A stretch of 44,366 nucleotides of DNA, from positions 1-44,366 of the forward strand of contig WSUB01000253.1 in NCBI GenBank assembly GCA_019633425.1, written 5' to 3'. The notes beneath the pieces were generated by a model. That model did no database searches. It worked only from the letters and a program-made list of their open reading frames with translations, and had not been told where the DNA came from. Source of the stretch: Tulasnella sp. 424 (taxonomy: Eukaryota > Basidiomycota > Agaricomycetes > Cantharellales > Tulasnellaceae). Each line of letters opens with the position of its first letter. Position 1 is the stretch's first letter. Below are positions 20,825-33,889 of this stretch, piece after piece. The position numbers and the translations under genes were made by a program.

Positions 20825-23207
20825 GTCGACAGGCTAAAAAGTGTATGTGCGCGACGGAGAGGAGGGTGTCTAGGCGACGAGGTATTTTTATGTGATGATT
20901 GAGCGATCGAGGGAGCTAGCGGGAATTATAACCTTCCAATCTCTCAGCTGCCCGCTCTCAAAGTCATCAGCCTCGTCTCGTCTCGCTCCTCCGTCCTCGA
21001 TCGGATGCTTCTCCATATAAAGTAAATCTGATTAAGGGATGGAGGGGTGTTTATCCGAGAGTACGGTTTTTTTGGTTCTTTGTGCTCCATTAGGCTCGAA
21101 AGGGCCACTAAAGCAGAAAAAGACCAAAGGCTCAACAGTCATCTAGAAGACTAGCCAGTCGGATGAACTGCCTGCGTCGGATGAACCAAAAAGGCAATCA
21201 GAGGCCAATAAGAGATTTACCGGCGGGAAGGGACGGACGCGTGAGGTACGGGCCAGCCACGACAACGACGAACGAGGACGAATGTTTCTTCCCCGTGGAT
21301 GGGCCGGAAAGCCGGGACGAGGGGAGACCCGGGCCGGAACGGAAAGGAGACAGGAGTTGACGTCGAAACAACGAACATTTAGTAGCTAGTTACCACTGCG
21401 GAGATTATCTCCTCAGGTCTCTCGGAGGCTCACGAGTTCCTCCACCCTCCACCCTTCCCTTCGAGGACGCCCGGCTCCATTCAGCCCTATTTATCGCCGA
21501 GTTTTTTTGACAGGAGAAGAAAGGCACACTTCCTAGCTAGGTAGCTTAACGATGTCATGATGATTCAATGATTCGTGGACGACGGCGTGGGCTTTATGAC
21601 CGGGGCGGGGGCAAGGATCGGGAAACGGGGATTTGGACGGGCAATAAATAAAACGCTAATTGAGCTACTGCGGGACTTCTTCTTGGCCTTTTATCTGATT
21701 ATCTACGTAGCTCCTATTCGAAAGCCGGGGACGTTTTTTTGTTTTCCGCCGCTTGAACCAGATTGGGACGGATGCATTGTTGAGCCTTTCCAGGCCCGGA
21801 CGCGGTTACTGAGACATCCAGGTCCAAGGTCGGTCGGTGTATTGTAATCCGCAGTCTCGAGAGACCTAGGGAAAAGTTTGTATGTGTTGTAATAATCGAC
21901 AATTGCGCGATGAATCGGACCAGAGGGACGGGGCATTGATCGACGTATTAACCCACTCACTTGACACCAACTCCTTTCAGTCGGGGCGTCTGGACCCCTC
22001 CCAACGCACTGGCCTTGCCCTGAAGCGGCATGGTACGGCAAACCCTAGGTCTCAACATGAAGACCCTTGACTCGGCAAGAGACCGAAAAAGAAATAGAAA
22101 GGAATCAGAAGACAAGGTAAGGATAAGTTTTGATTGTGTATTCGAGGCCAAGGGCAATTCATCGCCGGAGCGGGCTCTCCAGACATAAAGTGTGTTGCGC
22201 GGGATATACTCGTCATGATGTGCAATTAGTGGATGAGAGATATTAACCGGCAATCCGGTGTTCCGAGTTACCCATGGCGAACACGACATCACTCGGTGTA
22301 TCGGGTGGCCATTGATTGGGACCGAGGACCGAAAAAGTGTGAGCCGTCGGCATGTTAAAAAAAGCCACCAACACATCACGCCCACTCGAAACAAACGCTC
22401 GGAGCCACGATGATGAAACGAGCAGGGGGGTTAGCGATTTACTGCGGTACCGTATATTCCCGAAACAGGTCGTGTCGCCGTGAAGGGGGGAAGATTGCTC
22501 CCGGTGCCTATCCCCCCAATCCCCCATCGTAATATGATTTTGACGCTCAGCTGTGGAGGGGAGGTGAAAGTGGAGGTGTGGTCGAAGAATTTCATTCCAT
22601 TGGGGTAACCACCCCCCGATTATCTCGGGTAACAACTGCGCTTGTTTACATATACGTGCAATGCATGTGGGTGTGTAGGCGCGGGGGTGTGCGCGGGATC
22701 CGCTGGACCTTTTTTTTTTTTTTGATTGCGTGGCGAGCGGGAGGCGCCGAGGTAGTGGTGGGAGTAGACTCGAGGTGGTGGGCCTTGAGAGGAGAGGGCG
22801 GAACGGGGGCCGAGGATGAGGAGACCGAATTGTTTTGCGGTGAATAATTGCAAAGCGGGATGGGTTAAATTTCGTTTGGCAAGGGACCGAGAGTAGGAGC
22901 AGTGAGTGCATGGAAGACAAAGCTAAGGATCATCGCAACAAGCCGTGGAAGCCACGTTACCCAATTTCCTGAGGCTTCGAATGATGATCGTGCGCAATGA
23001 AATCCAACCCAGAAAAAAGAAAATACCGTTTGGAAAATAAAAATAAAATAAAAGGGACTTGGGTCTGCTCCGTTCCCTTGGGTCTCCATCTCGCGCTCCG
23101 CTAAAATCCTCTCCCTCCCTCTCTCTTTAACGCCTCTCCTTTCCCCTTCCCTCTCCTCCTCTAACACCTTCTCTCCCTCTCCTATCCTCACCATCTCAAC
23201 CACCACC
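20825..23207. promoter_or_regulatory. Large divergent intergenic region between SDR and APSES genes
   Basis: About 2.4 kb without a convincing gene. It has TATA-like elements at about 21014 (CATATAAAG) and 21487, and long CT-rich tracts at 23090-23200 running into the APSES start codon (CACCACCATGG). The longest open frame here (22243-22920, minus) is S/P/R-rich without family features and was not annotated. Long, complex upstream regions are common for fungal developmental regulators; that link is inference. Confidence 0.5.
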
Positions 23208-26030
23208 ATGGACGACCCATCAGCCTCAAGACAGGTAAGCAAAACTTCCCGCTCACCTCACCTTCGGATCCCCCGATCCGTGTTCCAAAGCAAACGCTAA
23301 AAACCACATATTGCAATTACCGTCGCATTATTAGTCCTCTGTCATGCCTGAATCCTCCGCCTCATCGTCGCCTCCAACCGCTAGCAAGTTTCATCCTTAC
23401 ACCACTCCAACCCACCGTGTTACCAAAGGCCGTTACATCACCAGCACAGACCCAAGAGGCTATGTGTCAGTATTCACGTCCACTATCTCTCGATGACGGC
23501 GTCGTCGTGTGTGTGTGCACCCCCCTCGGTCATCCACGCATGCCGGCACAACTGCCTCCTCCGCGGCGCGCGTCAACTGAAGGCGAGAACGAGAGAATGT
23601 ACTCATGCTGACTCTCTCTCCCATTGGTTTTGTTTTCACACAGCCCGGTGTACGAGTATCCTCTGAATAACCAGTGGATCATGATGGACGTAGACGACGG
23701 ATTCGGTATGTCTCGTTTCTTTTTACACTTTCCTCCCTTACTCGGCGGGCTCCTCTCTATCGCAAGGGAGGAGGGACAGCCTTATCTCCCCTCTTCCTTC
23801 CCTTCGCTTCCTCTCTAGTATGCCGAAAAGACTCGTCAGAGTTAGTTTTATGCTGACTACCGTTCTTCTCGTTTCTTTCTCCAGTGCTCTGGACTGGAAT
23901 CTGGAAAGGTTAGTACGCTTTTCCACACCACACAGAACCTGTGAATATCCCCGCACTCTCACCGGGGAGTCGAGATCTTTCCGAAGAGAGAGGAAAGGGA
24001 GAACAAGGAAATACGAATCTCTCGCTCTCAGCTTTGACGCGCTTACCATTTGCACCGGGCTCTCGGCGTTCTTTTTTGTCATGAGCGCCCGCGGATGGAA
24101 CTTGAGTCGCTGACACTCCATAACCCTTTTTTTTCTCTTCTCTCTCTGGTCTTCTGCCCGCCGCCCCACCAAAAACGAACCAACCTCGAAACCAAAATTC
24201 TCTCTCTTTCGCCTCCGATCACACCGTGTCATTATGTGCGGATGCGGCTACTCCCCCGCCCGCCCTGCCACACCCACACAACCGAAAACCGTATTTCCCC
24301 ATCCATCCCGATCCTTAAACTCGTGACTCCCTTTTCGGGCTCTCAACAGCGCTCGGAAACTCCAAAGGTAAGGCCCCGATCCTCGTTCCTTCCATTTTAC
24401 GCTACCTTCCCCCTTGCTCCCCTCTCTTCCCCGAAAATTCACTCACGCTAATATACACCCTTAATTGCTGTGGTCGCTCGTTCTGTTCTGGGAAACAGCC
24501 GATATCGTCAAAATGGTCGAAGCCCAGCCGGAACTCGCTTCTCAGATTCGGAGAGTAAGAGGCGGTTACTTGAAAATCCAAGGTACTTGGCTACCTTACG
24601 AGGTAAGAGAGGATGTGGTGGTGTTCTCGAAATTTCGAGGTCGTTACCGTGGACTGACCACGCTCCTGCCTTTTTTGGTACCTGGCGCGGTGCACCCCAC
24701 GCGTAGGTCGCTCTGAGACTCGCACGACGGTGAGTGTCGGATTCTGCCCGCATTAACTTTGTTTCGGAACGATTCCCGTTTGGAGTTTAAAAAAGAACTG
24801 ACAATTAAAAAATTCTTTCTTTGTCGATCAGGGTTGCATGGCCTATAAGACACGACTTGGTGCCCTTGTTCGGGTGGGTTGGGAGTTTTCTTTCTTTTGT
24901 TCTCGACGGTTCCGGCGGACTTACTTGGACCCCCCACCCCTTCTTCTTTCTTCGTTCGTTCTATTCGGATTGATTCTTATGCCAACTTTAGCCCCACTTT
25001 CCCGGATACTTGTCTCGCACCGGATCAACCTGGCTATGGACAAGTCATCCCCAGCTCAGGTCGAAAGGGCAAGCGATCGAAGTACACAACTACGCCTGCT
25101 GCCACCACAGCATCCACCCCGATAGCTGGATCCGAAAACAACACGAGCAGCGATTCGACTGCGTACCGGAGCCATCCTTACTCTCCAAGTTCTGTGACGA
25201 GCACGGAGAGTCCCTACGATAGCGCCTCACCCGCGGCGGGTGCTGCTGGATACGAAGGCGGACAACAACAACAGCCGTATTATCAGGGTTATTATCAGGC
25301 TATGCCCACATCGGCTCCTGGGCCCGGTACGGCGAGTCAAAGTGGCTATGGAGGGCGACAGTATCAGGAATACTCGTATGGGGAGGAAGCGGATCTCAGT
25401 CGGAATCCTTCGTCCAGTTCGAGCAGCAGACATCGATACGCCCCGTACCCACCTTCTTCTCGATCACCTGGTCCCCCGGCGCAGCCTTTAGCCACTCCCA
25501 GGCAAGACCAGTACACCGCCGCGCAGTTACCTTCTACATCCTCCACACCGCCGCCGCAACGCAGCAGACATCGTTCTCCAGTGCGGGACACGCGATACGA
25601 CCTCCCGCCGATATCCACGATCGACTTGCCTCGCCCGGCTCAGCAGCAACCGCCCTCGCTCCCACAAGGGTTCTCTTTACCGCCTATAACGTCTTTGCAA
25701 GGCGGGGATAAGCCCGATATGGACGCTTCTGCTGTGCTTCGCCGTCTTCGCTTGGACGAACCTGCCGACGTTCCGTCCCGATCAAGGGAGGAATCCTACA
25801 AGCCTTTGTACAGCGGTGGAGGAGGGCAGCAGCAGCAGACTCCGGCGTACCCTCCCGGACCGCCGACGTACTACGGAGACGCGAGTTATCAGTACGGCGG
25901 TGGGGGTGATCCGCGGGGAAGGGAGGGCGGGGCGGACCCGAGGTGGACGGGTCAGCCACCTACTGCTGCCCCGGGACCGCAGTATCATCCTAGTGTTACT
26001 GCAAGAGGAGGAAGTGGGCGGCAGTGGTAA
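23208..26030 (+). CDS. APSES/KilA-N-type transcription factor
   Basis: Exons 23208-23234, 23335-23465, 23644-23705, 23885-23908, 24350-24367, 24499-24602, 24707-24729, 24832-24873 and 24992-26030 sum to 1470 bases, 489 residues. The APSES DNA-binding domain covers about residues 53-165. It shows VPVYEYPLNNQWIMMD, LWTGIWKALGNSKADIVKM, IRRVRGGYLKIQGTWLPYEV and RRVAWPIRHDLVPLFGPTFP. APSES proteins are fungal regulators of cell cycle, morphogenesis and stress (Swi4/Mbp1, StuA, Xbp1 groups); this one has no ankyrin repeats and looks nearest the short Xbp1-like type. The rest is disordered, rich in P, S, Q, Y and G, with QQQQ runs. The domain is cut into unusually small pieces: exons of 24, 18 and 23 nt. 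An in-frame duplicate of the last codons follows the stop (see repeat at 25970). Confidence 0.9.
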
Positions 26031-26115
26031 AGTTCTTTCCTGCGTCCCCCGGGACCGCAGTATCCTCCTAGATTTGCTGGAGGAGGTGGAAGGCAATGGT
26101 AGAATTTCTTTCCCC
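25970..26115 (+). repeat. Imperfect tandem duplication of the APSES C-terminal coding end including the stop
   Basis: Two units, about 25970-26046 and 26048-26115, both start CCCGGGACCGCAGTATC and end in CAGTGGTAAAG/CAATGGTAGAA followed by TTCTTTCC. The first encodes PGPQYHPSVTARGGSGRQW then TAA. The second, in the same frame, encodes PGPQYPPRFAGGGGRQW then TAG. Confidence 0.85.
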
Positions 26116-27012
26116 CTTCACAGTAACTCGGGACCCTATTCATGCGACTTCATCGGCACTATTGAGAGGGGTCCGACGGATGTGACCGCCTCGACAAGGC
26201 TCCGACCCCGGCGAAACAGGCGCTCTCTCTCCCTCCCTCGAATTTCCTCGCCCGATGGACTCTTTTTTTGGTTTCACTCTCACTTCCCTTCTTTTTCGTA
26301 TCTGGTTATTTTTTCCTTTCCCGGATCAAGTTGTATTGACGGACATTCCTGCCCTTATCCCTGCAAAGATTGGGAAAAAAAATCTCCCTCCTCCCCCACT
26401 TTCTCATCATCTGCTACTCGGTATTTATTCCCTCCCGATCCTCTTCCTCATATAAAGAAAACTGTATCATTCTCCCCTACCCGACCCTCCCTGCGCATAG
26501 AGAACACTGGTTGTCTCTGCGCTCCTAGCTTTTCCCTCTTTCGTCTCCTTTCGAATCTTTCTTGTCCAAACCACTCCCCCCAACCCATTTCACACTCTTC
26601 GTATATTACTTCATGCAGTATATCGATACGCACGGAGACGTACTGTAGCAAAGCAAAAAAAATGATCACGCTTAATATCCACATGATGGACGCTTTTTTT
26701 AAGCTCTTTTGCCTTGTAAGGCGAAGCGAACCGAGGGGCCATTATAACGTAATCCAAGTCTACTTTCTAAGGGGGTGCTCACATGCTAACGCAGCCACGT
26801 TATTGGCGCGCTGACAGTGTGCGGCGTCTCGAAGGAGACCTACCACACAATTGGTCACACAGACTGGATTCAACGCTATTCGGCTCCATTTCTCGTCTAC
26901 TACCACCTCGCAACCAAGGCGCAAGTGAAAGGGTAGAGGGTATCCCACTACGTCCTTTGCGCCGTTCTCATTATCTTGGAAAACCGCAACTTGCTCTCAA
27001 TCCCAAGTTTGC
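26116..27012. other. Intergenic, promoter/leader of the phosphate transporter
   Basis: C/T-rich, with a TATA-like CATATAAAG at about 26449. A long + frame across it is a shadow of the APSES exon running on into C/T-rich DNA. No other gene is seen. Confidence 0.5.
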
Positions 27013-30000
27013 CATGAAATTTAGGTAGGGACTGGTAACCTTGGCAAGTCGGATGTCAACGCTAAAGCAATCTTTCCTTTGACAGTAACTCGCTCAAGTT
27101 CAATGCCGTCTCAGACTGGTGGGACGAGTATATTGCGTGCGTTCTCATCGCTTCCCCTTTGCAAGACTATCGCAAGTGGCCCGAAATAACGATTGGCTGA
27201 TCGCAACACGCACGTTCGTTCTGGACCCACTGGGTGCACCTCTTTTGCGTTGCGCCCCTTCAGATATTCCGCGTTAAAGAAGAAGATATACGACATTGCA
27301 GCCCAGACCGAAGCCGGAGATGGGCATCATGGTGACGTCGAACGAGCAGGTTTACTCGCTGGGCAACATGTTTCCGGAAACGACATATTCATCCCGCTAC
27401 TCGACCGTGAGCTTGAGAAGATCGTCAACTTCTATACTCATCAGGAGAAGGAAGTGCTGGACGAACTAGAGGAGGTGAGGCAGTTGGTAGAGCAGACGGA
27501 GGAGCAGGGCCTAGTGGACGAGCCGTACCGCGACGAAGACGGAACGGATGAGGATGAGGATGACGACGACGACGAGACCACGAACAGAAGCGTTAGCAGA
27601 GACCTTTCAAAGCAGCGAAGGAGAAAGGCGTCATCTGCATCAGGTGCGAAAGGGTTTCACAGGCTACGGTGAACTTTGCCTCGCTAAATCCTCTCCCCAC
27701 ATATTAGATGGCGGGAGGATCCCAGACCGGAGGTCTAGCGCTGGAAGTTTCGACTACGACATCGAGGCTAGTGTGCCTTCGTTAAACCGGCGCCGAGCCA
27801 ACAGTTCCGCTGGCCGAGAGACGTCCCCCCGGGATGCTCCGAAAACGCCTCTGGAACAAGTCTTTCGTTTCATGGGGGTCACGTCGGATGAGCCCGAGAC
27901 AATATGGACAGCAAGAACAGACTACGCGCTAGACACTCGGATGCTCTTCAAGAGGCGAATAACGACTCTGTATATTTCCGCAACGTCTTTACGGTCTTAT
28001 GTTGAGCTCAACCAAACCGGATTCCGGAAAGTGCTCAAGAAGTGAGTGGTTTCGACCTCCTGAGTTACGAATAAGATACTGACGCTGTGCTCTCAGGTAC
28101 GAGAAAGTGACGATGAATACGGTAGGTCACACTGGACTTCAAAATGTATCCCAAAGCTGACGTGCATGGTGCCTTTTTAAGCTTAAAGATAGCTATATGC
28201 ACGGCAAAGTCGAGTTGGCGTATCCATTCCAAAATGAAACCAAGGACCGCCTATCGCAAGCCGTTAGTGACATCATCCAATTATACGCTCGATGCGTGAC
28301 TCGTGGCAGCATCTCGGCGGCGACGAAGCAGCTCAAGATACACCAGCGGGAACAGGTACGTCCCAAAAGCGATGCAAGGTCGATGCTATCGCGTCCAAGC
28401 TTACGCATTTCTTTACTGTAGATCGTCTGGGAGCGCGACACCGTGTGGCGGCAGATGATCGGCCGTGAACGACGCGGCGAGAGCGATGGTCAGGTCAAAG
28501 CACTTGGCGGAACGATCGACACGAAGGAAGAGCCGCTATTAGCTGTTCCTACGCCCGTCGGAAGATTCTCCATCACTTCAAAGGGAATATCTCTGGTCGC
28601 TGCGTTGGTGGTCTTTGGACTGCTGTTGACCTTCCCCATGGTCGAGGGCGAAGCGGCGAATCGCTGTTTCGCCATATTATGCTTCGCGACGGTATTGTGG
28701 GCGACCGAAGCAATACCGTTGTTCGTAACGAGCATGATGGTCCCCTTGCTCGTCGTCATGCTGCGCGTGGTCAAGACCGCCGACGGAAGCGAGAGGTTGA
28801 GTCCTAAAGATGCTACCAAGTACGTCCTCCACGCCGTTCTTAGCCTCGTCACTTACTGAATGACAAATCGGGCGCTCGTCAGATTCGTTTTCTCGATCAT
28901 GTTTTCGCCGACGATCATGCTTCTCATCGGTGGTTTCACGATCGCTTCAGCACTAAGCAAGGCTAACATCGACCGCATACTGATCACCCGCGTACTGAGC
29001 TTGGCTGGAACACGGCCGAGTATAGTGCTACTGGCTTTCATGCTTGTCTCGTGCTTCGCCAGGTAATGTCCTCACCCTCGTTTACTGGTAACATAGGGTT
29101 AACTGTTTCGTTCCTTCCTATACAGTATGTGGATCAGGTAAGTCTAAACCGAGGAGACCTGCACGCAAGGCTTCTGAATCACATGCTATCTCGTAGTAAC
29201 GTTGCTGCTCCAACTCTCTGCTTTACACTCGTTCGGGTAAGTCTCAAGAAGGCCTGTGTCTCGGAAGGCAATCTAACCTGGTAACTTTTAGCCGATCCTC
29301 GCCAACCTTCCGGCTGGTTCCAGATTCGCGCCATGCGTCATTGTATGTCTGTTTATTTCTTACCTCAATGGGCAACAGTCTTATCTTTGGACTTCCAGCT
29401 TGGCATCGCGTTGGCAGCAAACATCGGTGGCCAAAGCTCTCCAATTTCCTCGCCACAGAACCTCATCGCGCTTCAGGAGATGGACCCGTCGTTGGATTGG
29501 CTCGGCTGGTTCGCCGTCGCCCTACCTGTCTCTGGCGTTTCGATCATCTTGATCTGGCTCTTGCTTCTCGCGAGCTTCAATCCAGGGAAGACCATTGATG
29601 GCGAGGACCTGACGATCAAACCCATCCGACCCACGAGGGAGCGGTTCAGTGCCAAACAGTATTACGTCTCGTTTGTCTGCGTCCTGACCATAGGGTTGTG
29701 GTGCTTCGAGCACAAACTGGAATACCTTGTTGGAGATATGGGGATCATTGCGATCATTCCTATCCTGGCCTTCTTCGGGACGGGAGTGCTGAAAAAGGTA
29801 AGTCCGTCCAAGCTTGTGTTTTTGCGTGTCTGGGAAGTTAAAGGATCGGGTTGGCGGGATTAGGCAGACTTCGACCAGTTCCTCTGGACGGTCGTGTTCC
29901 TTGCCATGGGCGGCATTGCCCTCGGCAAGGCTGTTGTAAGCAGCGGCCTTTTGGAAACCATGGACGTCGTTATCCGAGAGATGGTCCATGGATTGTCGAT

Positions 30001-30530
30001 GTACAGCGTCGTTCTACTTCTCTCGTTCATCGTCTTGGTGGGTGGCAGCTATCATCCAACGCTTCTTATCTTTTTCCTCATTCGCGCAATCAGGTTGTCT
30101 CCACGTTCATCAGCCATACAATCGCCAGCGTTTTGCTGGTGCCGATAGCCAAGGAAGTGGGCACTAATCTGCCGGGTTCCCCAGCCCGACTCCTTATCTT
30201 CGTGACGGGTCTCGCGGCTTCAACTGGAATGGGGCTCCCCGTTTCTGGATTCCCCAACCAGACAGCGTAAGTGTATCTTCCACGTGAACCTGTCGGTTAT
30301 CCGAACTCCGTACTTATCGACTGGGGTTCAGGGCCTCGCAAGAAGACGAGGTCGGCAATTTGTACCTCACCACCGGCGACTTCATCAAAAACGGTGTGCC
30401 GGCAAGTATCCTAGCTGCCACTGTCGTTGCCACCGTTGGATATCTCCTTATGCGTGCAACTGGGTGGGTGTCGTGGTTCTTCGATGTTGCCCTGAATTAT
30501 ATTTTGACCAAGAGGACCTCCAGGATTTGA
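27013..30530 (+). CDS. SPX-domain low-affinity phosphate transporter (Pho87/Pho90/Pho91 type)
   Basis: Exons 27013-27023, 27086-27136, 27264-27643, 27708-28041, 28097-28121, 28182-28355, 28422-28819, 28883-29062, 29126-29137, 29197-29236, 29292-29342, 29399-29797, 29864-30037, 30094-30266 and 30332-30530 sum to 2601 bases, 866 residues. The SPX domain fills about residues 1-330: MKFSNSLKFNAVSDWW, YSALKKKIYDI and FYTHQEKEVLDELEEV. It has a long acidic/serine insert (DEDEDDDDDE) and later LNQTGFRKVLKKYEKV. SPX domains sense inositol pyrophosphates. The remainder is a SLC13/DASS-type membrane domain with about ten hydrophobic segments. Signature stretches include ATEAIPLFVTSMMVPLL, SNVAAPTLCFTLV, NIGGQSSPISSPQNLIAL and TGMGLPVSGFPNQTAA. 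In yeast, Pho87/90 are at the plasma membrane and Pho91 exports vacuolar phosphate; which applies here is undecided. The last exon was read unspliced through a GTGGGT at about 30463, so the final 20 residues are uncertain. Confidence 0.93.
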
Positions 30531-30796
30531 GATAGGCAAGTATTACGATGAGCCCTCTGCGGGCCGTTTCGAGGATGTAATATCATGTGTATATACATAG
30601 TTCGCGAGATGTCAGGGGTGTCAAACAGCATTGTGGGGATGGTACAATGAGTGGGCGTAACAGTTCGTCAAGCAGGGTCGTAACGAATTCGTAAGGTCGT
30701 AAAGATGAGAAACACAAAATGCGAAAACGAATAGATACCGAGAGACATGCTTGTCAGACAAGATACTTGACCAGAAATTGTTGAGGAGAAACCAGA

Positions 30797-33289
30797 TCAG
30801 AGGAAGCCTAGCATACCGGGCGTCCTCCTCCCGGCCACCCGCTTGACGACCACTCGCATGCAGATCGCAGCAACCCCAAGTCCTACGAGGAAAACGTAAC
30901 TCGGCAGACCACCAATTGTCGGATCTTTCCAGTCGTTGCCGTCGCGCTCGACGATCTCCTTTGCAACACCTTCGGGAGGATGTCCCTGACTGGTCAGCGC
31001 CACCTCGCCCGCTTGCTCCGAAACTGGAACCAGTTGCGTCTTGGCAGCGGCAGCCTCGGCTTCACGTTCTCGCTCTGACCTTTCGGTCTCTTTCGACTCC
31101 ATCTCTTCGAGCCGACGCTCAACCTCCTCTAACCTTGAGCGGAATTCATCCAACATGGCCTGCTGTTGAACCTGTTTTTCTTCGAGCACCTTGATTTTTT
31201 GTGCCTCGACGGTCTCTTCGGGCTGTGAGGCGTCAACAGAGACGTCAACAGTCTTTTTGTCCAAGGCCGGATCCTCGAAAAGGCTCATCAGTTTGGAGGA
31301 ACCGGATCCAGAACTGCTCTCCTGTGAGCGGAACGCCTTTCCAGTTCGTCGGGACAGTGAGTGATACACTGGTTCTTGGATCTTCCTCGCTGTGGCACCT
31401 TCCTTGACGTTATCGTCCAGCCAAGCGTTCGCTCCCCAAGATGCCATCAAGGGATGCTGTTCAAGCTCCGACGCGGTGAAGTCGGCGATCAAGTTCTCGA
31501 CAGTGTCGTCCGAGCCGGAGTCATGACTGATTTGGGCTACGAAGGACGGATTGCGGCGTTGAGAGGATGTAAGCATGAGGGTAGAAGACGGAGAGCGGGA
31601 ATGGGTGTGTCTTTTTGGAGAGATTGAATCGGGGTCGTCAGATGTCTCGTCTTCGTGAAGCGTCATTTCCGTCTCTGAAGGAGTGACAAGGCCGATCGGG
31701 TGGGTCTCGTAGACCGGAGGCGGCGTCTGTGGCAATGATGATGAGGTCGGGGAGGAGTCGGACTCCTTTGAGCTATCTTCGTCCTTTGCAGGCGCGTCGA
31801 TTTCTTCTCCGTCGAGCTCCGCGTGACCAACTTGGGGACTATCTATCTTGTCGGGCACAGTCTTGATATTATCCCCTCCAAATCCATCGTCTTCTTCGTC
31901 GTCCTCGTCACCAGCTTCGGATCCACTGGTCAACTCTCCACTGGCAAACCCAGCCTCATCACCGCCAGCTTCAATATCGTCTTGGAGGGGCCGTCTGGCT
32001 TGCGCTGAGAAACTAATGGCTTCGTCGTGCACTGGAGAGAGGACCGTTTCTTCAGTCTCATTCGAGCTACCAAAGTCAAAGGGACTGATCTCGTTGGCGC
32101 TATTTGCTTCGTTTTCGCTCGCACTGCTCTCGCTAGCGCTGCGCTCGAAGTTGGCCACCATATCCCGGACCTTTCCTCTGGAGGAGGTGCTAGCAGGAAG
32201 GGAAGACACAGAACGCGTGAGCATTCCTCGACCAATCCACCCGTTTCCTCCTTCATACCGGTCTTCAGGACCTGACGCGGCTTCTCTTCCGTCATCCGAA
32301 AAGTCCTCAAAGACGGTACTTGGAACAGATGGCATGTGGGTGTTCTTCGCAACGATCGAAGGCCTGTCATTTGTCGAGGAGATTCGTGTCGAGGAAGGGG
32401 GGGAAGGTGAGATCTCGTCTGCAAGGCTGCCGAAACCCCAAATACGACCTTGCACCACGTTTTGGCGCAGGACTCGAGAGGCATCTAGGAGCGCCGGGCG
32501 CCAGAGTTGATTCATCCCCATGCTGAAAGGCTTCTTGTAAGTAGCAGGAAAACGGTAACCAGAGGGAGAGCACTTACTCCTCAAGGTCTTGTTGTGTCAA
32601 GCGCAAGAAGGCCCGGCCACTGAGCTTCTGATTGACCACAAATGTGGCAATGTCGCGTACGACCTGGGCGGGTAGGGATCCTCCGCCCTTGACGCGAAGT
32701 GCCGACGAGAGATATCCTGCTAAATGGGTTGAGGTCCATGTCTTGGGGTTGCTCTGTATTGACGCCCGCAGATGAGATGCCTTGCACTCAGGTTTAGTAG
32801 AATGATGGACTCAACAGGTAAATCTTCTACTCTGATTGATCGAGCAGGCGAGCTAGAATGAACTGAGGGCAGAGTTTCGCTACGCCGAAGGCGGACCAAT
32901 CCCTCGCTGGCAGTGAAAGCTTCTTTGACGTCAGGAGATGGGCCGGCGGCTGACAGGGGCGCTTTCTCCGGCTGGTGTGGCGACTGCGGCGGTAATGGCA
33001 ATGGGACTGGAGCCGAGGTCTGACTCTTTGTGTGCTTGTGGCCCCGACCTTGACTTCTCCCTAACGCGGGGCTGTTGGTGGTTACAGAGACATGGATCGG
33101 TGGCCTATGTACTGAGCCGATCGAGTTGGAGCGCGTCAGGAGAGAAGAGGATGTAGTCCGAATGGAATATGGATGATCATGACGATTTGACGACGGCGTT
33201 GATGGTGTGCGGGTAGGGGTCGAGTCCAATCTTTGTCTCCTTGCAGGCTCTGGGGTCGAAGTGACACTTGGGAATGGTTCCTCGGCCAT
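30797..33289 (-). CDS. Tail-anchored protein with SAM-like domain and coiled coil, function unknown
   Basis: Exons 33289-32788, 32719-32578 and 32522-30797 sum to 2370 bases, 789 residues. Residues 1-160 are S/T/P-rich and disordered. A SAM-like helical domain lies at about 165-240 (LSSALRVKGGGSLPAQVV, QKLSGRAFLRLTQQDLEDMG, NQLWRPALLDASRVLR, GRIWGFG). A long acidic, serine-rich region follows, then a coiled coil near 648-700 (EAQKIKVLEEKQVQQQAMLD, LEEVERRLEEMES). One transmembrane helix near the C-terminus (YVFLVGLGVAAICMRVVV) is followed by basic residues (KRVAGRR). This layout suggests a tail-anchored protein with its bulk in the cytosol. I do not recognise the family by name. Its stop is 266 bases from that of the phosphate transporter (convergent). 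Confidence 0.8.
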
Positions 33290-33889
33290 TCTGGATTTCG
33301 ATCTGGACCGACGAGGGGTTGAAAGGAGTGGAAGGCTTGATCGGTGGTCGATTCTTACCAGCCGAGCTTGGCCAGGCGGTTGTCGGTGGCAGGCTGCTCA
33401 AAAAGATAAGGAGAGGGTTATGACGAACGGTGGCGGGCACGAGGCAAGAATCTTAGGGCGTAAATGCCTTGCAACGCAAAACCAACACGCGTTTGTCTAT
33501 CATTTCTCCGACCCTTCAATACCTCATAAAAGACCACGAAAAATAATATCACGAATGCCAGAGCGTGTCGTATTAGAGGTTAAATCTTCCGCTCCGGATG
33601 GTATTCGGTGCATTATATAGCAGAATGCTCGAGGCGGGATGTTGGTGCCTCAGCGGGCGAGCCTGTTGTTTCGAGCATGTCGACTTCCCGCACACCTCCC
33701 TGATGAACGGGGATGCCAGCTTCTTCAGTCACCTAGATGCGAACGAGGTTGAAGCGCAACAACATTTAGATTTGTGTTTATTTTGTGACAAAACTAGGTT
33801 TCAATCCGCCCCTGTGGCTTATCTCATCGAGTAGAAGGATCCAGTTGAGCTGAATTTCTGTCTACAAAGAGATTGCAGACGTGCGCCCA
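33290..33889. other. Intergenic, no gene seen
   Basis: Upstream of the SAM-like gene and downstream of NYN-2. Short open frames have no domain features. Confidence 0.5.

Noticed and set aside
22243..22920. 225-codon minus-strand open frame between SDR and APSES
   Set aside because: Low-complexity S/P/R/K-rich translation with no domain, in a C/T-rich promoter region; long frames arise there by composition.
25816..26814. 332-codon + frame overlapping the APSES end
   Set aside because: It is another frame of the APSES last exon running on into C/T-rich DNA; no domain and a better-supported frame covers the same bases.
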